This document shows, in pieces, positions 1 to 10,872 of a stretch of 64,000 nt of DNA. The position numbers and the translations under genes are program-made. Origin of the DNA: Megachile rotundata (Eukaryota > Arthropoda > Insecta > Hymenoptera > Megachilidae); assembly GCF_050947335.1 (NCBI RefSeq), contig NC_134983.1, forward strand, positions 2,542,001 to 2,606,000. The letters run 5' to 3'. The notes under the pieces were generated by a model. That model was not told where the DNA came from, did not search any database, and saw only the letters and a list, made by a program, of their open reading frames with translations. The stretch's first letter is position 1, and every line of letters starts with the position of its first letter.

Positions 1-330
1 ATCAGGTCTAATTTCGTTTACGATGTATTACATAGAAAACAATAAAAAATAAAGTATTTAATTTTACTTCGATAATCACATTGCCAGCAAGTACATAAAG
101 CTTTAATTTCGCAAATACTATAATAGCCGTATATTAAAATGAGTAATTGTATGTTCAATGATATTCAATTTACCTCCAAGTTTGATTCTAACCATGAGCT
201 AATATAAATGACCTTTAATCTATTTTTAATATATTTTTGTTGTTATATGATAGAATTTTTTATTATACAATATTTGTTATTATAGAATATATTTTTAAAA
301 CGCAGTTAAAACTTGAGTGTTCAAGCATCC
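1..330. other. AT-rich spacer, nothing recognised
   Basis: Low-complexity AT-rich sequence with stops in all frames. I see no gene or repeat boundary before the composite element that begins near 331. Confidence 0.6.
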
Positions 331-486
331 AATAAAATAATTTTAAGAAAAAAAATACGCCGACTTCGAAATGCACTAAAAAGTATAAAATAATTTCTAT
401 TTCCTAATGAAGTAATTTCTATTTCATTCAATCATACAATTACGTAACAGATATGAATGAAACCTATTTACTCGTTAGGTAGTATA

Positions 487-804
487 TTAACCCCTTGGCT
501 ACTGTGGGCGCCTATAGGCGCTTAGAAATTTTGTGTTTGTATTACTGAGAGCACCTATAGGCGCCCACTTTCATACCAACAGAGTTTTTTCCTAGCGATT
601 AAAAAGTTTTTATAAAAAAGAGTTATGACGGCGTGTTATAACATTTGTCATTTGTATTATCCTTTGTACATAAAGGAAGGATAAAAAACTGTATAGAAAG
701 GCTTTAGCTTTGCTTTTTATAAATAAGAATATCTGACTTTTTATTATAATAGATAAGACCATAATCACATTTCTCAGAAAAAATCACCGTAGCGAAAGGG
801 TTAA
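487..804 (+). mobile_element. piggyBac-type TTAA MITE, copy 1 (310 bp)
   Basis: A 310-bp sequence (491-800) lies between two TTAA tetranucleotides. Its ends are imperfect inverted repeats of the form CCC(C)TTGGCTACTG and CCCTTTCGCTACGG. Near the left end lies a perfect 14-bp palindrome GCGCCTATAGGCGC (508-521), and an imperfect second one follows at 551-564. No coding capacity is seen. The second copy, inverted, is at 18765-19082. The opposite arm of the host element and composite copy B show the site without the insertion. Confidence 0.9.
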
Positions 805-837
805 ATACATTTCAACCTTTTCGGAGGCGGCGCAAAA

Positions 838-1146
838 TTAAAAATACCTCAGTAAACGTTGCTGCCAATAACTAGTTGATTGTCGTATGGCGTATTGGAA
901 ATTAATAAATCCTGAGAAAGAATACGAACCATTATAGACATATCTGGTAATATACGTAAATGTAACGACTGCATCTTCATTTCGCAACGTTTCTGATATA
1001 AATGAAATTGAATCGACTTCGTTCGCGTGTGGAAGCCATGGATCTAAGAATCTATAAACGGAGCCCACGACGCGGGAATTACCAAATTTGCGGCAGATGG
1101 GCTCTATCTTTATAGTATATGCGGCGATCGAGTCTTTCCGTCGCAT
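838..1146 (-). CDS. Core ORF of composite element A, unknown function
   Basis: A 102-codon frame starts at an ATG (MRRKDSIAAYTI...) and fills most of the core between the inverted arms. I do not recognise the protein; it shows no signal peptide, zinc-binding pattern or catalytic motif. The copy in element B (22200-22487) matches closely but stops at codon 96 because a CAA codon is TAA there. The handful of differences between the two copies includes about as many replacement changes as silent ones, so selection on the protein looks weak. It may be a remnant of a larger gene or a chance frame. Confidence 0.3.
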   Translation of the reverse strand: MRRKDSIAAYTIKIEPICRKFGNSRVVGSVYRFLDPWLPHANEVDSISFISETLRNEDAVVTFTYITRYVYNGSYSFSGFINFQYAIRQSTSYWQQRLLRYF

Positions 1147-1298
1147 ACTCTATGAATCTAGATAGACCATAGTTACATTCCATACGCACTAACACCTACT
1201 TCGTGGCGTGCTGTCGAGTTATATGTATAGAAAAAAAAATAGCTATACAAGCTTTGCCTATGTTCGGCTGTCAAAAGGTTGACATGTTCAAAAAAATC

Positions 1299-1476
1299 TT
1301 TTAATTTTGCGCCGCCTACGAAAAGGTTGAAATGTATTTAATATACTACCTAACGAGTAAATAGGTTTTATTCATATCTGTTACGTAATTGTATGATTGA
1401 ATGAAATAGAAATTATTTTATACTTTTTAGTGCATTTCGAAGTCGGCGTATTTTTTTTCTTAAAATCATTTTATTT
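1299..1476 (-). repeat. Right inverted arm of composite copy A
   Basis: This arm is the reverse complement of the left arm, including the GCGCCGCC/GGCGGCGC block at the core edge and the GCCGACTTCGAA motif at the outer edge. It lacks a 22-bp tandem duplication seen in the left arm and in both arms of copy B. It also contains an intact TTAA at the position where the left arm carries the MITE, so it serves as an empty site. Confidence 0.85.
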
Positions 1477-1559
1477 CACGCTTTTTAGTGGAATGGGGAG
1501 GAGTGTATAGGATACTGTGAGACAGTTCTTCTGGTCTTTTTTTTGTCTGCGTAAATACC

Positions 1560-2112
1560 ATGAACATAATTAAGTATAACGTATTAGAAGGACATAAAAA
1601 TCGTTCGAAGTTAGTTTCAAAAGTTAACAACAATTTTCGCTAATATCTCGAAAACAAAAGCTTTCCGTCAATTATGCAAGAGGAAAAAGTTGTCCAGAAC
1701 CACGCCCCTAACAACATATTCGAAGGACATTAAAATCGTTCGAAGTTGATTTCAAAAGTTAATAACAATTTTTCGCTAATATCTAGAAAACTAAAGCTTT
1801 CCGCGAAATTTTTATATGAACAAAATTGTTCAGAATCATGTCCGTGATAAGATATTAAAAGCGCACTAAAATCGAAAAAAGTTTATTTCAAAAGTTGCCG
1901 GTTGTTTTGCAATAACAATACTTTGCAATTAAAAAATGAAAAATTTTTTGATAATGGTACCAATGGGGAGTCAGAACCTACCAGATGCAAGAGGTTTCGT
2001 TCCGATCGGTCCACCCAGCTAGGCGCAATCGGCGAACATACATAGAAAAAAAAAAAAAAAAAAAATATATACTGATCGAATTGAGTAACCTCCTCCTTTT
2101 TCGAAGTCGGTT
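1560..2112 (+). repeat. Tail modules of composite element A
   Basis: Diverged units repeat here. A module of about 115-140 bp with the phrase TTCGCTAATATCTCGAAAAC occurs twice (around 1600 and 1740). It is followed by a module with AATGGTACCAATGGGGAG, an A-rich run, and the terminal TTTTTCGAAGTCGGTT. The same modules are found, expanded, in copy B. Confidence 0.75.
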
Positions 2113-2404
2113 AAAAACGATTATAAATACTTTCTTTTACCATTTTAACACTTTGACGGCCGCACGTTTCGGGAAAAGACTTGCGCGTGTCGCCGGCACA
2201 TTTTGTCAGCTTTGCGACAAATTGACAGATTTTTGAGTAGCCTTGTGCCTTTTATTCCCCGGGCACAATATATATCAAAGATACAAATGTAACCAGATCG
2301 TGTTTCGCACAACATGCATACTAATGTAGGAATAGTATTTGTAAAACTATCCTTTTATTTATTTAAGAGCACACAATAACAATTATAACAAGAACACAAG
2401 AACA

Positions 2405-3298
2405 CAATGGAACACAATATCGTATTGAACTATAAACATAAATCGTAAAACGTAAAACTAATCTGTAATTCGCGGCGCGTTTATAATATGTCTTGACCGT
2501 TCCGTTTCCGTTTCTAAACTAACTATAACAACACTTTTTCCTAAACGCTAGCAACTACTTCCGCACAGCATTTCACACTGTTCCTTTCATAAATCGTCAT
2601 TCACACTTGCAGTCATACATACAATTTAACAACTAATACCCAATCCCACACTCGGCCATCCTAAAAATACATATGTCCTCAGATGTAATTTAATTTTTCA
2701 CTTCAATCTCCTCTCCGTCTTCTTCTTCAATGGAACACAATATCGTATTGAACTATAAACATAAATCGTAAAACGTAAAACTAATCTGTAATTCGCGGCG
2801 CGTTTATAATATGTCTTGACCGTTCCGTTTCCGTTTCTAAACTAACTATAACAACACTTTTTCCTAAACGCTAGCAACTACTTCCGCACAGCATTTCACA
2901 CTGTTCCTTTCATAAATCGTCATTCACACTTGCAGTCATACATACAATTTAACAACTAATACCCAATCCCACACTCGGCCATCCTAAAAATACATATGTC
3001 CTCAGATGTAATTTAATTTTTCACTTCAATCTCCTCTCCGTCTTCTTCTTCAATGGAACACAATATCGTATTGAACTATAAACATAAATCGTAAAACGTA
3101 AAACTAATCTGTAATTCGCGGCGCGTTTATAATATGTCTTGACCGTTCCGTTTCCGTTTCTAAACTAACTATAACAACACTTTTTCCTAAACGCTAGCAA
3201 CTACTTCCGCACAGCATTTCACACTGTTCCTTTCATAAATCGTCATTCACACTTGCAGTCATACATACAATTTAACAACTAATACCCAATCCCACACT
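2405..3298. repeat. 323-bp tandem repeat, 2.8 copies
   Basis: Units start at 2405, 2728 and 3051 with an exact 323-bp spacing. Reading across them, the copies look essentially identical; the third stops after about 248 bp at the junction with transposase-derived sequence. The unit has no long ORF and includes a pyrimidine-rich stretch ending TCTTCTTCTT. The near identity points to recent amplification or gene conversion, or to assembly collapse or expansion. Confidence 0.95.
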
Positions 3299-4046
3299 AA
3301 TATTCCATACTTGACAATCTTATCAGGATTATAAACGCGGAAGCAAAACCTTCCGCGCCATGGTATAACGGCTTCGTCTAATGATAATTCTTTTGTTGGT
3401 TTATTGACGGCTTGAAGTTTATGTTGAAAATGGTCTGTGATAGGTTTAATTTTGTCCAATCGGTCTTGACATTTTTCGTTATCGTTGAAATGTCAGTATC
3501 TCCAAATTTGGCGAAATCTATTTCTTGGAATGACTCTTCCGAAAATTGGTGTGCAGATTAATGGATTTGTTGACCAGTATCATCTTTTTCTGACTTTTTT
3601 ACCAATCCCATCAGAATTATTAAAGCGAGAAATTTTTGCATCTCCTGAGCGTCTGTATGCGTCCACTTCCTATCTTTACTTTTTTTTATCAATTTGTAGC
3701 CGTTCACGACATCGATTCGTTTCAGTAACGAATAATTTAAATAAATCTTCGCCAAAAAAAGGTCTACAACTGATTTTATACTCCATTCATCAAGCGATAC
3801 TTGCACTCCTGCTTGTTCCTTACAGTCTTGCATATTACCGGTGCCTTCTGTACGGGTCCATTCCATTTTCCCTTCATCAGAAGTACTGCTATCCTCCTCA
3901 TCGGATTCTATTGCTAACTTCAACAAATTTTTCAGTATACTAACAATAATTTCGCGTTCACTGTCCGAATTTTCACTGTCATTTGACTTTGGCGCACTAA
4001 CATTTGACAGGTTATCAGCGTATATCTCATCGTCACTTTTACTCAT
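3299..4046 (-). pseudogene. piggyBac-type transposase, truncated and frameshifted
   Basis: Starts with MSKSDDEIYADNL at 4046 and has an acidic, Ser/Asp-rich N-terminus, then the family's helical region (VDLFLAKIYLNYSLL, QKFLALIILMGLVKK). After a frame break near 3558 the next piece carries the RNRF...HFNDNEK region in another frame with a stop. A third frame (from about 3459) gives KIKPITDHFQ followed by ELSLDEAVIPWRGR, the region of the first catalytic Asp in the DDE_Tnp_1_7 family. Homology ends at KYGI, right at the tandem repeat, so the second and third catalytic Asp and the cysteine-rich C-terminal domain are gone. At least two frame breaks and a truncation make it non-functional. Confidence 0.85.
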
Positions 4047-4078
4047 TTTTGAATATTGGATATTTATATGAATATGAA

Positions 4079-4112
4079 TAAATAGATAGATAGATAGATA
4101 AACAGATAGATA
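4079..4112. repeat. GATA microsatellite
   Basis: A short run of GATA/TAGA tetranucleotides with one interruption, inside the piggyBac-like element just upstream of its transposase start. Confidence 0.9.
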
Positions 4113-4248
4113 TATTATAGTAGATATAGTAACTACCGATACTCAAAGACAAACAATTGATAAACAATAGACAAACAATGCAGGAACAATAAGCAACTGA
4201 TGCTTTATATTTGAATACATGAACGCACTCGGTAACTGGCAATAGCGC

Positions 4249-4313
4249 GAAGTCACGTGTACGTGACTTCGGCCGATAACTGCTGGCTCGCGAAGTTACG
4301 TATACGTGACTTT
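4249..4313. promoter_or_regulatory. Paired subterminal palindromes, likely transposase sites
   Basis: Two dyads with 10-bp arms: GAAGTCACGT/ACGTGACTTC centred at 4259.5, and an almost perfect relative centred at 4302.5. They are 43 bp apart, and the outer one is centred about 24 bp from the element end. In piggyBac itself the C-terminal cysteine-rich domain binds palindromic internal repeats near the ends; these are reasonable counterparts. Confidence 0.55.
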
Positions 4314-4413
4314 GGCCGTCAAAGTGTTAAGAAATACATTTTTACCTGAACTATGACTACTTGAATTGTAAGACATCTATCTCTGTATGGATTGCAATTT
4401 ATTTTCTTTATGA

Positions 4414-6055
4414 GATGTGTTACGTGCGAGAAGCGCGCGTATAAAGCCTCGAAGATTTGTTTGCCCAAACAATATTAATTGTTAACGGGACTTAATGTTT
4501 TGTGGATCCGGAGATACGCTAGTCCCCTTTCACAAGATCGCAATGATTATAGGATATGACGGAGGCAATAAAAGAAATGTAATTCAAAATAATTAAAATA
4601 TACAAAAGATTATATTTTGTAAAATATGGAACGATTAGAATGGTAGCGTATATAATATAATGTGAATTACAATGAACTGAACAAAACTATTGTAAATATT
4701 CGAGACGCGCAATTCGTAGATTTGAAGGAGAAACAATTACTCAAATACAAAATAATTTTATAATTCAGTGAGGGAAATCCCAAAGTTAAATAATTAACTA
4801 CTGATTTACTTGCCGAAAAATTCATAAAATAGCTGGAAGAATAAAGGAAACAACTCACCAAAATGTCTGTATTTGTATGAATTTAGAATTAATCAACCTC
4901 TTGTAAAACGTGAAATGCCAACTACGCCTGGTTCCTGGGAAGAACACACACACATGAAAACGCTCCACCAATGAGAATTTTGAACTGGCCAATTGTGAAA
5001 TTCAATTAAACTATAAAATAAAATTATACTTTAGAAATTAAAAAGAATAGAATTGAATATAATTAAATAGAAAAATAGAATAATTAATTGAATTGAAAAT
5101 TTAATGTGATTATATAACGCGAAAGTTTTACGTGAAGATAGAGTCTTTGTCTGAATTTTGCACTTTAACAAATTCAAAAACAAACTCGTCTCTAAACCAC
5201 TTCACGGACCCTCGACACGCACCTCGCGATTATACACCGAAGAGTGTCGCAACTTGCACCTCTTGGAGAAGACCAGAGTGGGCCTAGTCCGAAATTGTTT
5301 ATGTTGCATTGATATGCGCCTAACGAATTAGGCTGCGAGGCCAATGCGTAAGAGACCGTGATTCGTTAATTAGGTGGTGATGGTGGGTGCATGTGTTCCT
5401 CCCTTGTCCAGCTCTTATCTTCCTCTCTTTTTATACATATAGTTCTTTCCTTTATTCTTGAGCTATGGATTGTTAATTAGCTATTGAATAATTTTACATG
5501 CATAACCAATACAATATAAAATGTTAATCTGTACACATTATAAAAATTTAGAATGAACATTATCTATTTCGTTTTACAATTATTAAAGTTAAATCGCGCT
5601 CGGTACTGTAACTATTGTGGAACTGATTGACGTGTGCGTATTCATAATAACGGTATAAAGAAATACTATGAGTAATTTATATAATTTTGTAGTGTTGCAA
5701 AGACAATTTCTATTACAATTTTATATTGCGTCGCGGGCCCTTGAGGAACATTCTAGAACGCTTGGCGTTATCGGACCACACGAGTGTGACTTCCGTTTAT
5801 ATTCGGCGGTTCGGAGAAATGAAATGATCTAAGATTTTAGCCGTGGGACCACGTTGATTTCAAGGAAGGAATGTGTTATATTAACAATCATGGTTTAGTC
5901 GCCAAAAGATAGTCTATCTAATAAACATTAAAAGACCGTTACTGCGTTCGATCAGGGTGTTCCCAGAATGCAATACGCATTATCGATACACATCCGGTCG
6001 GTCAAAACTACAAAGGAAATTTTGAAAAAGATTCCTGTTCGGAACGTAACAGATG
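4414..6055 (+). mobile_element. Solo-LTR-like element, copy A (1634 bp)
   Basis: Starts TGTTACGT (4418) and ends ACGTAACA (6051), giving an 8-bp terminal inverted repeat with TG...CA ends. The 4-bp direct repeat GATG flanks it (4414-4417, 6052-6055). A TATAAA lies about 20 bp inside the left end. No retrotransposon ORFs are present. A second copy at 18704-20621 has a different 4-bp duplication. TG/CA ends and 4-bp duplications suit a solo LTR of a Ty3/gypsy- or BEL-type retrotransposon; the length is large for an LTR, so a non-autonomous TIR element remains possible. Confidence 0.7.
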
Positions 6056-6745
6056 TATGATTACTTCTGTACTTCCCTACTTTTAATACGATACTACGCT
6101 TAATATCATATGAATGTATTATAATTAGTTATTGTATGCTGTTAATAAGTTCCCATCGTCCATAACATTAGTAACAATTGAAAATAATTAAATATAACGA
6201 GAACAAAAATATTAAATATTAAAGAACAAAATATTAAATTTCATAAATAAGTAATTATACATACCATATATTCCTGTTAAGTAAATTTATTTACAAACAT
6301 CTTATCACTGGTTAATACAATACACATATAAATAACATTTTTTATTTATATCAACATATTTTGGGGCCACAGTCATTTATTATTAATTTTAAATATGTAT
6401 AGTAAAAAATAAAGTTTTGTATAATAAAATCTACCGTTCGAAGTCAACTATATAATATTATGGTTGTATCAGAACAAACTCAATTTTTATGACGGTGAAA
6501 ACGCACAAATGTATTTCGATTATCGTATAACAAACGTATTATAATTTATTCCGACAGCAAGTGGTAGACAAAGCGATTCGACGATTTACGATATTAAATC
6601 AAGTATCCGTATTACAATCAAGTAACGAAATAGTTGATCAAGCTATGAAAGTGTTTGCACAATGTCAAAATGTAAAGTCCGCAACGAAGTAATGACAAAT
6701 ACGAAGTAAACGCGTAATGACGAGTACGAAGTAAATCCCGTAGTG
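6056..6745. other. AT-rich spacer
   Basis: No gene or recognised repeat. A short stretch with repeated ACGAAGTAA-type words (about 6680-6735) precedes the GC-rich block. Confidence 0.5.
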
Positions 6746-7122
6746 ACAAATTATAAAGTGAAGTGCGGGCCCCGGTGCCCTTGCTTATTTTATATGTTTC
6801 ACTCCCCTACGACGTCTCCTAGCAACCACCCCATTTCTTCAAAACCTGCCACGTGCCCTCCGTCGACCTTGGCTTCGCGGTCATCCCTCTACGACCGAAC
6901 CGCCGAACCTCACGATGCCGCCCGCCCTTTGCGGCCGAACCGCCGCGCCGCCACGCCGCACGCCGGCACTTGCCGGTACCCGCCATCAAATGGAGCGGTC
7001 CGCACCTTTGTACGCGTTTCTGGAAAATTACGCATCAGGAGACGTCGCCAAGGAGTGTCTTTCTTTTCTGCCAAAGTGCGCACCAGGGTTCGCCGGCATT
7101 TCGCGGTGAATCAAATACTTAT

Positions 7123-8023
7123 TACAGTGTTCATTCCATATAAGCAAAAATGTCCTTTCCGATATAAGCACAAATGTTATCCCCACCACTGGGGGGAAGA
7201 CCCCTCGAGAAGCCCGAGGTTCGCTCGCCGGGAAATGTAACGTGACCCGGGTATTAGTGTATCCGTGAGACAATACCAATACAAATATAAAACTTTTTTA
7301 TTTTTGACTTTTTCGTTATCAAACTTTTACCAATTAATTCTTGACATTTTTCCGATTAAAATGAGACCAAACACGACATAATTTAGACTATATTTACTGG
7401 TTTAATTGACGATAAAAATTTCTCACATCGAAGAGGATAGCGAGTCAAAAAGAAAGAGACGCTACGATCGTGGCAGTCGGCAAAGATCAAAAGTCTGTTC
7501 GATTGTTTGCAATACTTGAGCATTGCTAATTTTTTTATTTTCCATCCATTTCTTTATATAACTTTCTCCATCACATTCGCGACATTTTTCTGATTAAAAT
7601 GAGACCAAACATGACGTAATTTGAGTTATATTTACTTCCAATATCTTATTAGAGTAAAATCATCGATGTACGCGTAACACTTGAAATTACAAGTAAATAT
7701 GTCCCGAAGTATGTCGTGTTTGGTCTCATTTTAATGAGAAAAATGTTACAAATATGATGGAAAAAATTTAAACAAAAAAAAATAAAAAATAAAAAAGTTT
7801 TATTTTTGCATTAGGAGTGTCCTTCTAGTAGGTCACTGTTTGTTTACGTTCGGTCTCCATCGCTCGAAATGTAGCACCTTTACGATATACGCAAACGGCG
7901 ACCGTGATATTTTTCTCTTCTGTCCTTTTCTACGTTCGGCAAGACATCAATCAATGTAGGACCTGTACGATATAAGCACAACTTCACTCCCGAAAGATTT
8001 GCTTATATAGAATATCCACTGTA
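7123..8023. mobile_element. TA-flanked Tc1/mariner-type non-autonomous element
   Basis: TA dinucleotides flank an 897-bp segment with inverted ends CAGTGTTCATTCCATATAAGC and CAGTGGATATTCTATATAAGC. The motif CGATATAAGCACAA recurs inside both ends (about 7159 and 7962). CAGTG ends with TA duplications are typical of the Tc1/mariner superfamily. No transposase sequence is seen. It interrupts the GC-rich block. Confidence 0.7.
7280..7808. repeat. Internal fold-back region of the TA-flanked element
   Basis: The phrase AAAATGAGACCAAACA occurs in direct orientation near 7358 and 7597 and inverted near 7710-7735. Flanking AAACTTTTTTATTTTTG and its inverted copy lie at about 7290 and 7785. This looks like a second fold-back element nested in the first, or internal duplication. 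Confidence 0.6.
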
Positions 8024-8413
8024 ATTGGCGTTTTACTTGGAATTTCAGAGCATGTGCCACGTGCCATTTGCCACGTGCACCACGCACGTGTACATTTCTT
8101 AGAAAAATTAATTATTTATCGTCTTCGAGTGCGACCGATCCCGCAGACAGCTAGCCGGGGCGCGGGGCAAGCAAGCTCGCCCCCGCCTGGGTTCTCACCT
8201 CTCCCGAGCGGAGTGGCCCTCGGTGTTTTGGTGAGCACCACCACTCTCAGGCGGATTGGTTACCCCCGGTGCTACGATGGTGTTTTTCATGCCGAGACGC
8301 TCATGGTGTTCGACGAATACGGCCACAGGTTTCCCCGTGCACGTAGGGCTTCGAGGCATGGAAACTCGCCATGCCTGCTGCTTTTGACCAGTCGCCCCCG
8401 AAAACCCCGCTAA

Positions 8414-9700
8414 ATTTGTTATATCTTTTCTATACCTTTAAATTCTCATTTTTGCTCTGAAATGCCTCGTTTGGTTAGTTCTATTCGTAACAATGGTATT
8501 ATAAGATATATTTTTAAATACGAAATTAAAAAATTTGAAAAAATAATATATACAGAAAATTGTGGTTCTTTTAATATTGCACGAAATTTCAATAGAATAT
8601 ATCATTTCTAAATAATTTCAATTCAATGAATATATCATTTCTAAATAATTCATTCTTTAATAATTTCAAAAACATTGAAGATTTGAAGAACATAGAAGAT
8701 TTTCAACATGGCACTTCTTTTTTATAATATTTTTAAATAATTGTTAAATGTAAATATTGATTATTAATTATTGGCTGAGGTAAATGTCCGAAAGGTCAAA
8801 CGAGTAAAGAAGCAATTAAGATAATTGCAATTTTTAGCATATTTATAAAGTGTAAAATTACAAGAAAATACATTTATCCAAAATATACAGCACCTACTTT
8901 TACATAAAATAATAACAATCTACAACTATGAAGGAAAAAGTTCCTGATTCTTAATTAATTTTAACTTTTAATTTCCTCGCTTGCTTGAGTGATTATGAAA
9001 CAAGATTAATCTCAAAATGTAATATAACTTGTATAATAATATTTTGGTATTATAAGTATTAAATACAGAAATTTATAATTGCGTCTATGTAATGCTAGAA
9101 CATTTTGATATTGCGTGTTGATTAAACAATCAAATTAAGCAGAAATGTTATTACTAATAAAACTCTCAATAAATTAATTATTGGAATTTGTTTTAGCACT
9201 AGGGCACCTATCTTTTTGTTATTTAATTTTTCCATTTAAGTTGGCTTGGAATGCTTTTTCTTTCCTCTGTGATATGGGTAAAAGCTAGTTTTCTTCTTCT
9301 AAAGGGAACAGACTTAGTGTTTCTATAGCTAAATCCATATCAATATACTATAAATGCATAAGCATTCGCAGTGATAATTTTTATACCAAATCTATCAAAC
9401 CAGTCAAATTATTCGTTTAAAAGCTTTAATCGAAGATTATACTATTTATAAAGACGCATTTCTTAAAATTTATATTAATTTCCATCAAGATATACATAGA
9501 ATTAATGCGTATATCAATTTATATTTCATCCAATTTTTATTTAATTTCTTATTCCAATTTTTGATTTTAAATTAAACTTGTATCATATTTCGATTCGTTA
9601 AGGTAGTTCGTGAATTATGGGCCACCCTGTACTAATCGAGTTTAATTCCTTAAATGTAACACACTTGTAATGGCAGCGGGTTACACGGATAATCGGAAGG
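8414..9700. other. AT-rich spacer
   Basis: No coding pattern. A CACCCTGTA motif near 9624 resembles the ends of common insect mariner-type elements, but no partner end was found. Confidence 0.5.
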
Positions 9701-10395
9701 TGTATAAGTGTACACCATCGTATCATGGAATCCGCGAGTGGCGCTGACTGGCCACAGCAAGAAGATAATGCGCCTTCCGAACATTTCGGATTCCAGCCGC
9801 ACCAAAGAATAAGATTCTCTCTGCAACTCCCTTATCCCTTCCTTTCTTTCTTCTCTATCACACGTGCTCCTTTCTCTTCTCGTCGTTCTGTCCGTTGTGT
9901 TTCTCCGGGTTCCTTGACTTGTTGGATAATTATGTTCCCGGGCCCTTATTCCTCGACTTCGAACCTCTCCATAAACGTATCGAACTCTTCTCTTGATTCA
10001 GGTCTCGATTCCTCTTCCTCTTTTGATTCTCTTCTACTCCCTCGTCATCAGTTTTCAGCCCTCTTTTCTCTTCTTCTCATCTCCCCTCTTCCCACCTAAA
10101 TCTCAACCCTTTTTCACTTCTTCACCTTGGTCTTTTTGTCTCGAATAACTTCTTCGTCTTACCCACGAATTCGTTCTCTCTCGTTCTTCACTGTCTCACG
10201 CCTCCTCCGTTTTGCTTCCTCTTGTTTTTTCGTCGGCCAGTGCGTGTCGTTGTCGCTCATCCGTACACGTGACACTTCGTCTTCCGTCCGATTCCGGAGC
10301 CACAGTCACGAGGCCGACCCACGATCGGCGATCCTCCGATACGGATGGTCTTTTTTTTCGTCATCTATTTTCACAAACGGGACACTTTGAGCAGC
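9701..10395. other. Pyrimidine-rich GC island, non-coding
   Basis: From about 9820 to 10245 the plus strand is strongly C+T rich (many CTTCC, TTCTC and TCTCC words), with CpGs increasing to 10390. The open frames give Ser/Leu/Phe-rich translations typical of polypyrimidine sequence, not proteins. It may be a promoter-like island bound by GAGA-type factors or a 5' exon of a transcript; nothing decides between these. Confidence 0.4.
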
Positions 10396-10636
10396 AGGCC
10401 GTTTTAGGTTGACTTAATGAAAATGAAGGGAAACGAGAAATAGACAAACTACGAAGTTCAATAGGTTGGTAATGTTGAGGAAATGGATTAAAAAATCTTT
10501 CTGGTATAAGTGTTTTCAGAAGCTTTTTTAGTTATCAACATCAGCTGTAATATAATACCGAGTACAGCAAGCTTCCCTAAGAATAAAGACGATATGTAGA
10601 GAAAGAACATCATATTACATTAACATTACATTAACA

Positions 10637-10872
10637 TTAACCCCTTGACTTATAACATCGAATTAGACTCGTAACGTACGTTAGGCACAAATCCAAATCA
10701 TATTTGCATAAAAATTGTTTTTTGAGTTCGATACAAATCGTAATTTGTATAATTAAACATCGCTAAATTCAAAATATACCTTATTTCAATGTTCTTTATT
10801 TATCTGAACTCTGCAGTAATAATTAGGTACCTGTGACGCAACTGGTGAAAAACTTGTAGGTTAAGGGATTAA
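10637..10872. mobile_element. Small TTAA MITE, second family (228 bp)
   Basis: TTAA at 10637-10640 and 10869-10872. The ends are imperfect inverted repeats, CCCCTTGACTT and TCCCTTAACCT. A perfect 12-bp palindrome TAACGTACGTTA (10672-10683) lies near the left end. No coding capacity. It resembles the 487-804 MITE in end type but not in body. Confidence 0.6.

Larger units (their letters stand above)
331..2112 (+). mobile_element. Composite long-inverted-repeat element, copy A
   Basis: The left arm (331-486 continuing at 805-843 after a MITE insertion) is an inverted copy of the right arm (1299-1476). The arms enclose a core of about 455 bp, and a repetitive tail runs to 2112. The outer ends carry CCGACTTCGAA-type motifs in inverted orientation (about 360-370 and 2100-2110). 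A second copy lies at 21846-24003 with the same arms and tail but the core reversed. The class is not recognised: no transposase is present, so it is probably non-autonomous. Limits come from comparing the two copies, and no clear target duplication was found. Confidence 0.7.
2145..4330 (-). mobile_element. piggyBac-like element, non-autonomous
   Basis: TTAA at 2145-2148 and 4327-4330 flank a 2178-bp element whose two ends share the inverted repeat CACTTTGACGGCC. Inside, on the minus strand, are remnants of a piggyBac-type transposase (3299-4046), cut off at its C-terminal side by a 323-bp tandem repeat. The right subterminal region holds two dyads (4249-4270, 4292-4313). The disruptions make self-mobilisation unlikely, but the ends look usable by a transposase supplied in trans. 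Confidence 0.9.
6746..8413. other. GC-rich CpG block split by a transposon
   Basis: The two halves (6746-7122 and 8024-8413) are markedly richer in G+C and CpG than the surroundings and are separated by a TA-flanked insertion. Several overlapping frames are open, as expected in GC-rich DNA. The most protein-like is a short frame starting MERSAPLYAFLENYASGD near 6991. It ends next to a GTGAAT donor-like site (about 7107), and an acceptor-like TTGGAATTTCAG follows the insertion (about 8040-8049). The inferred joined frame is not convincing. It could be a CpG-island promoter, an old exon pair or a GC-rich retroelement fragment. Confidence 0.35.

Noticed and set aside
4414..6055. Autonomous LTR retrotransposon
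   Set aside because: No gag, protease, reverse transcriptase or integrase motifs and no second LTR in direct orientation nearby.
6743..7240. 165-codon frame in the GC-rich block
   Set aside because: Several other frames on both strands are open over the same bases; the Pro/Arg-rich translation reflects composition, and no domain is visible.
9725..10099. 124-codon ATG frame
   Set aside because: Ser/Phe/Leu-rich low-complexity reading of a polypyrimidine tract; no domain, no splice context.
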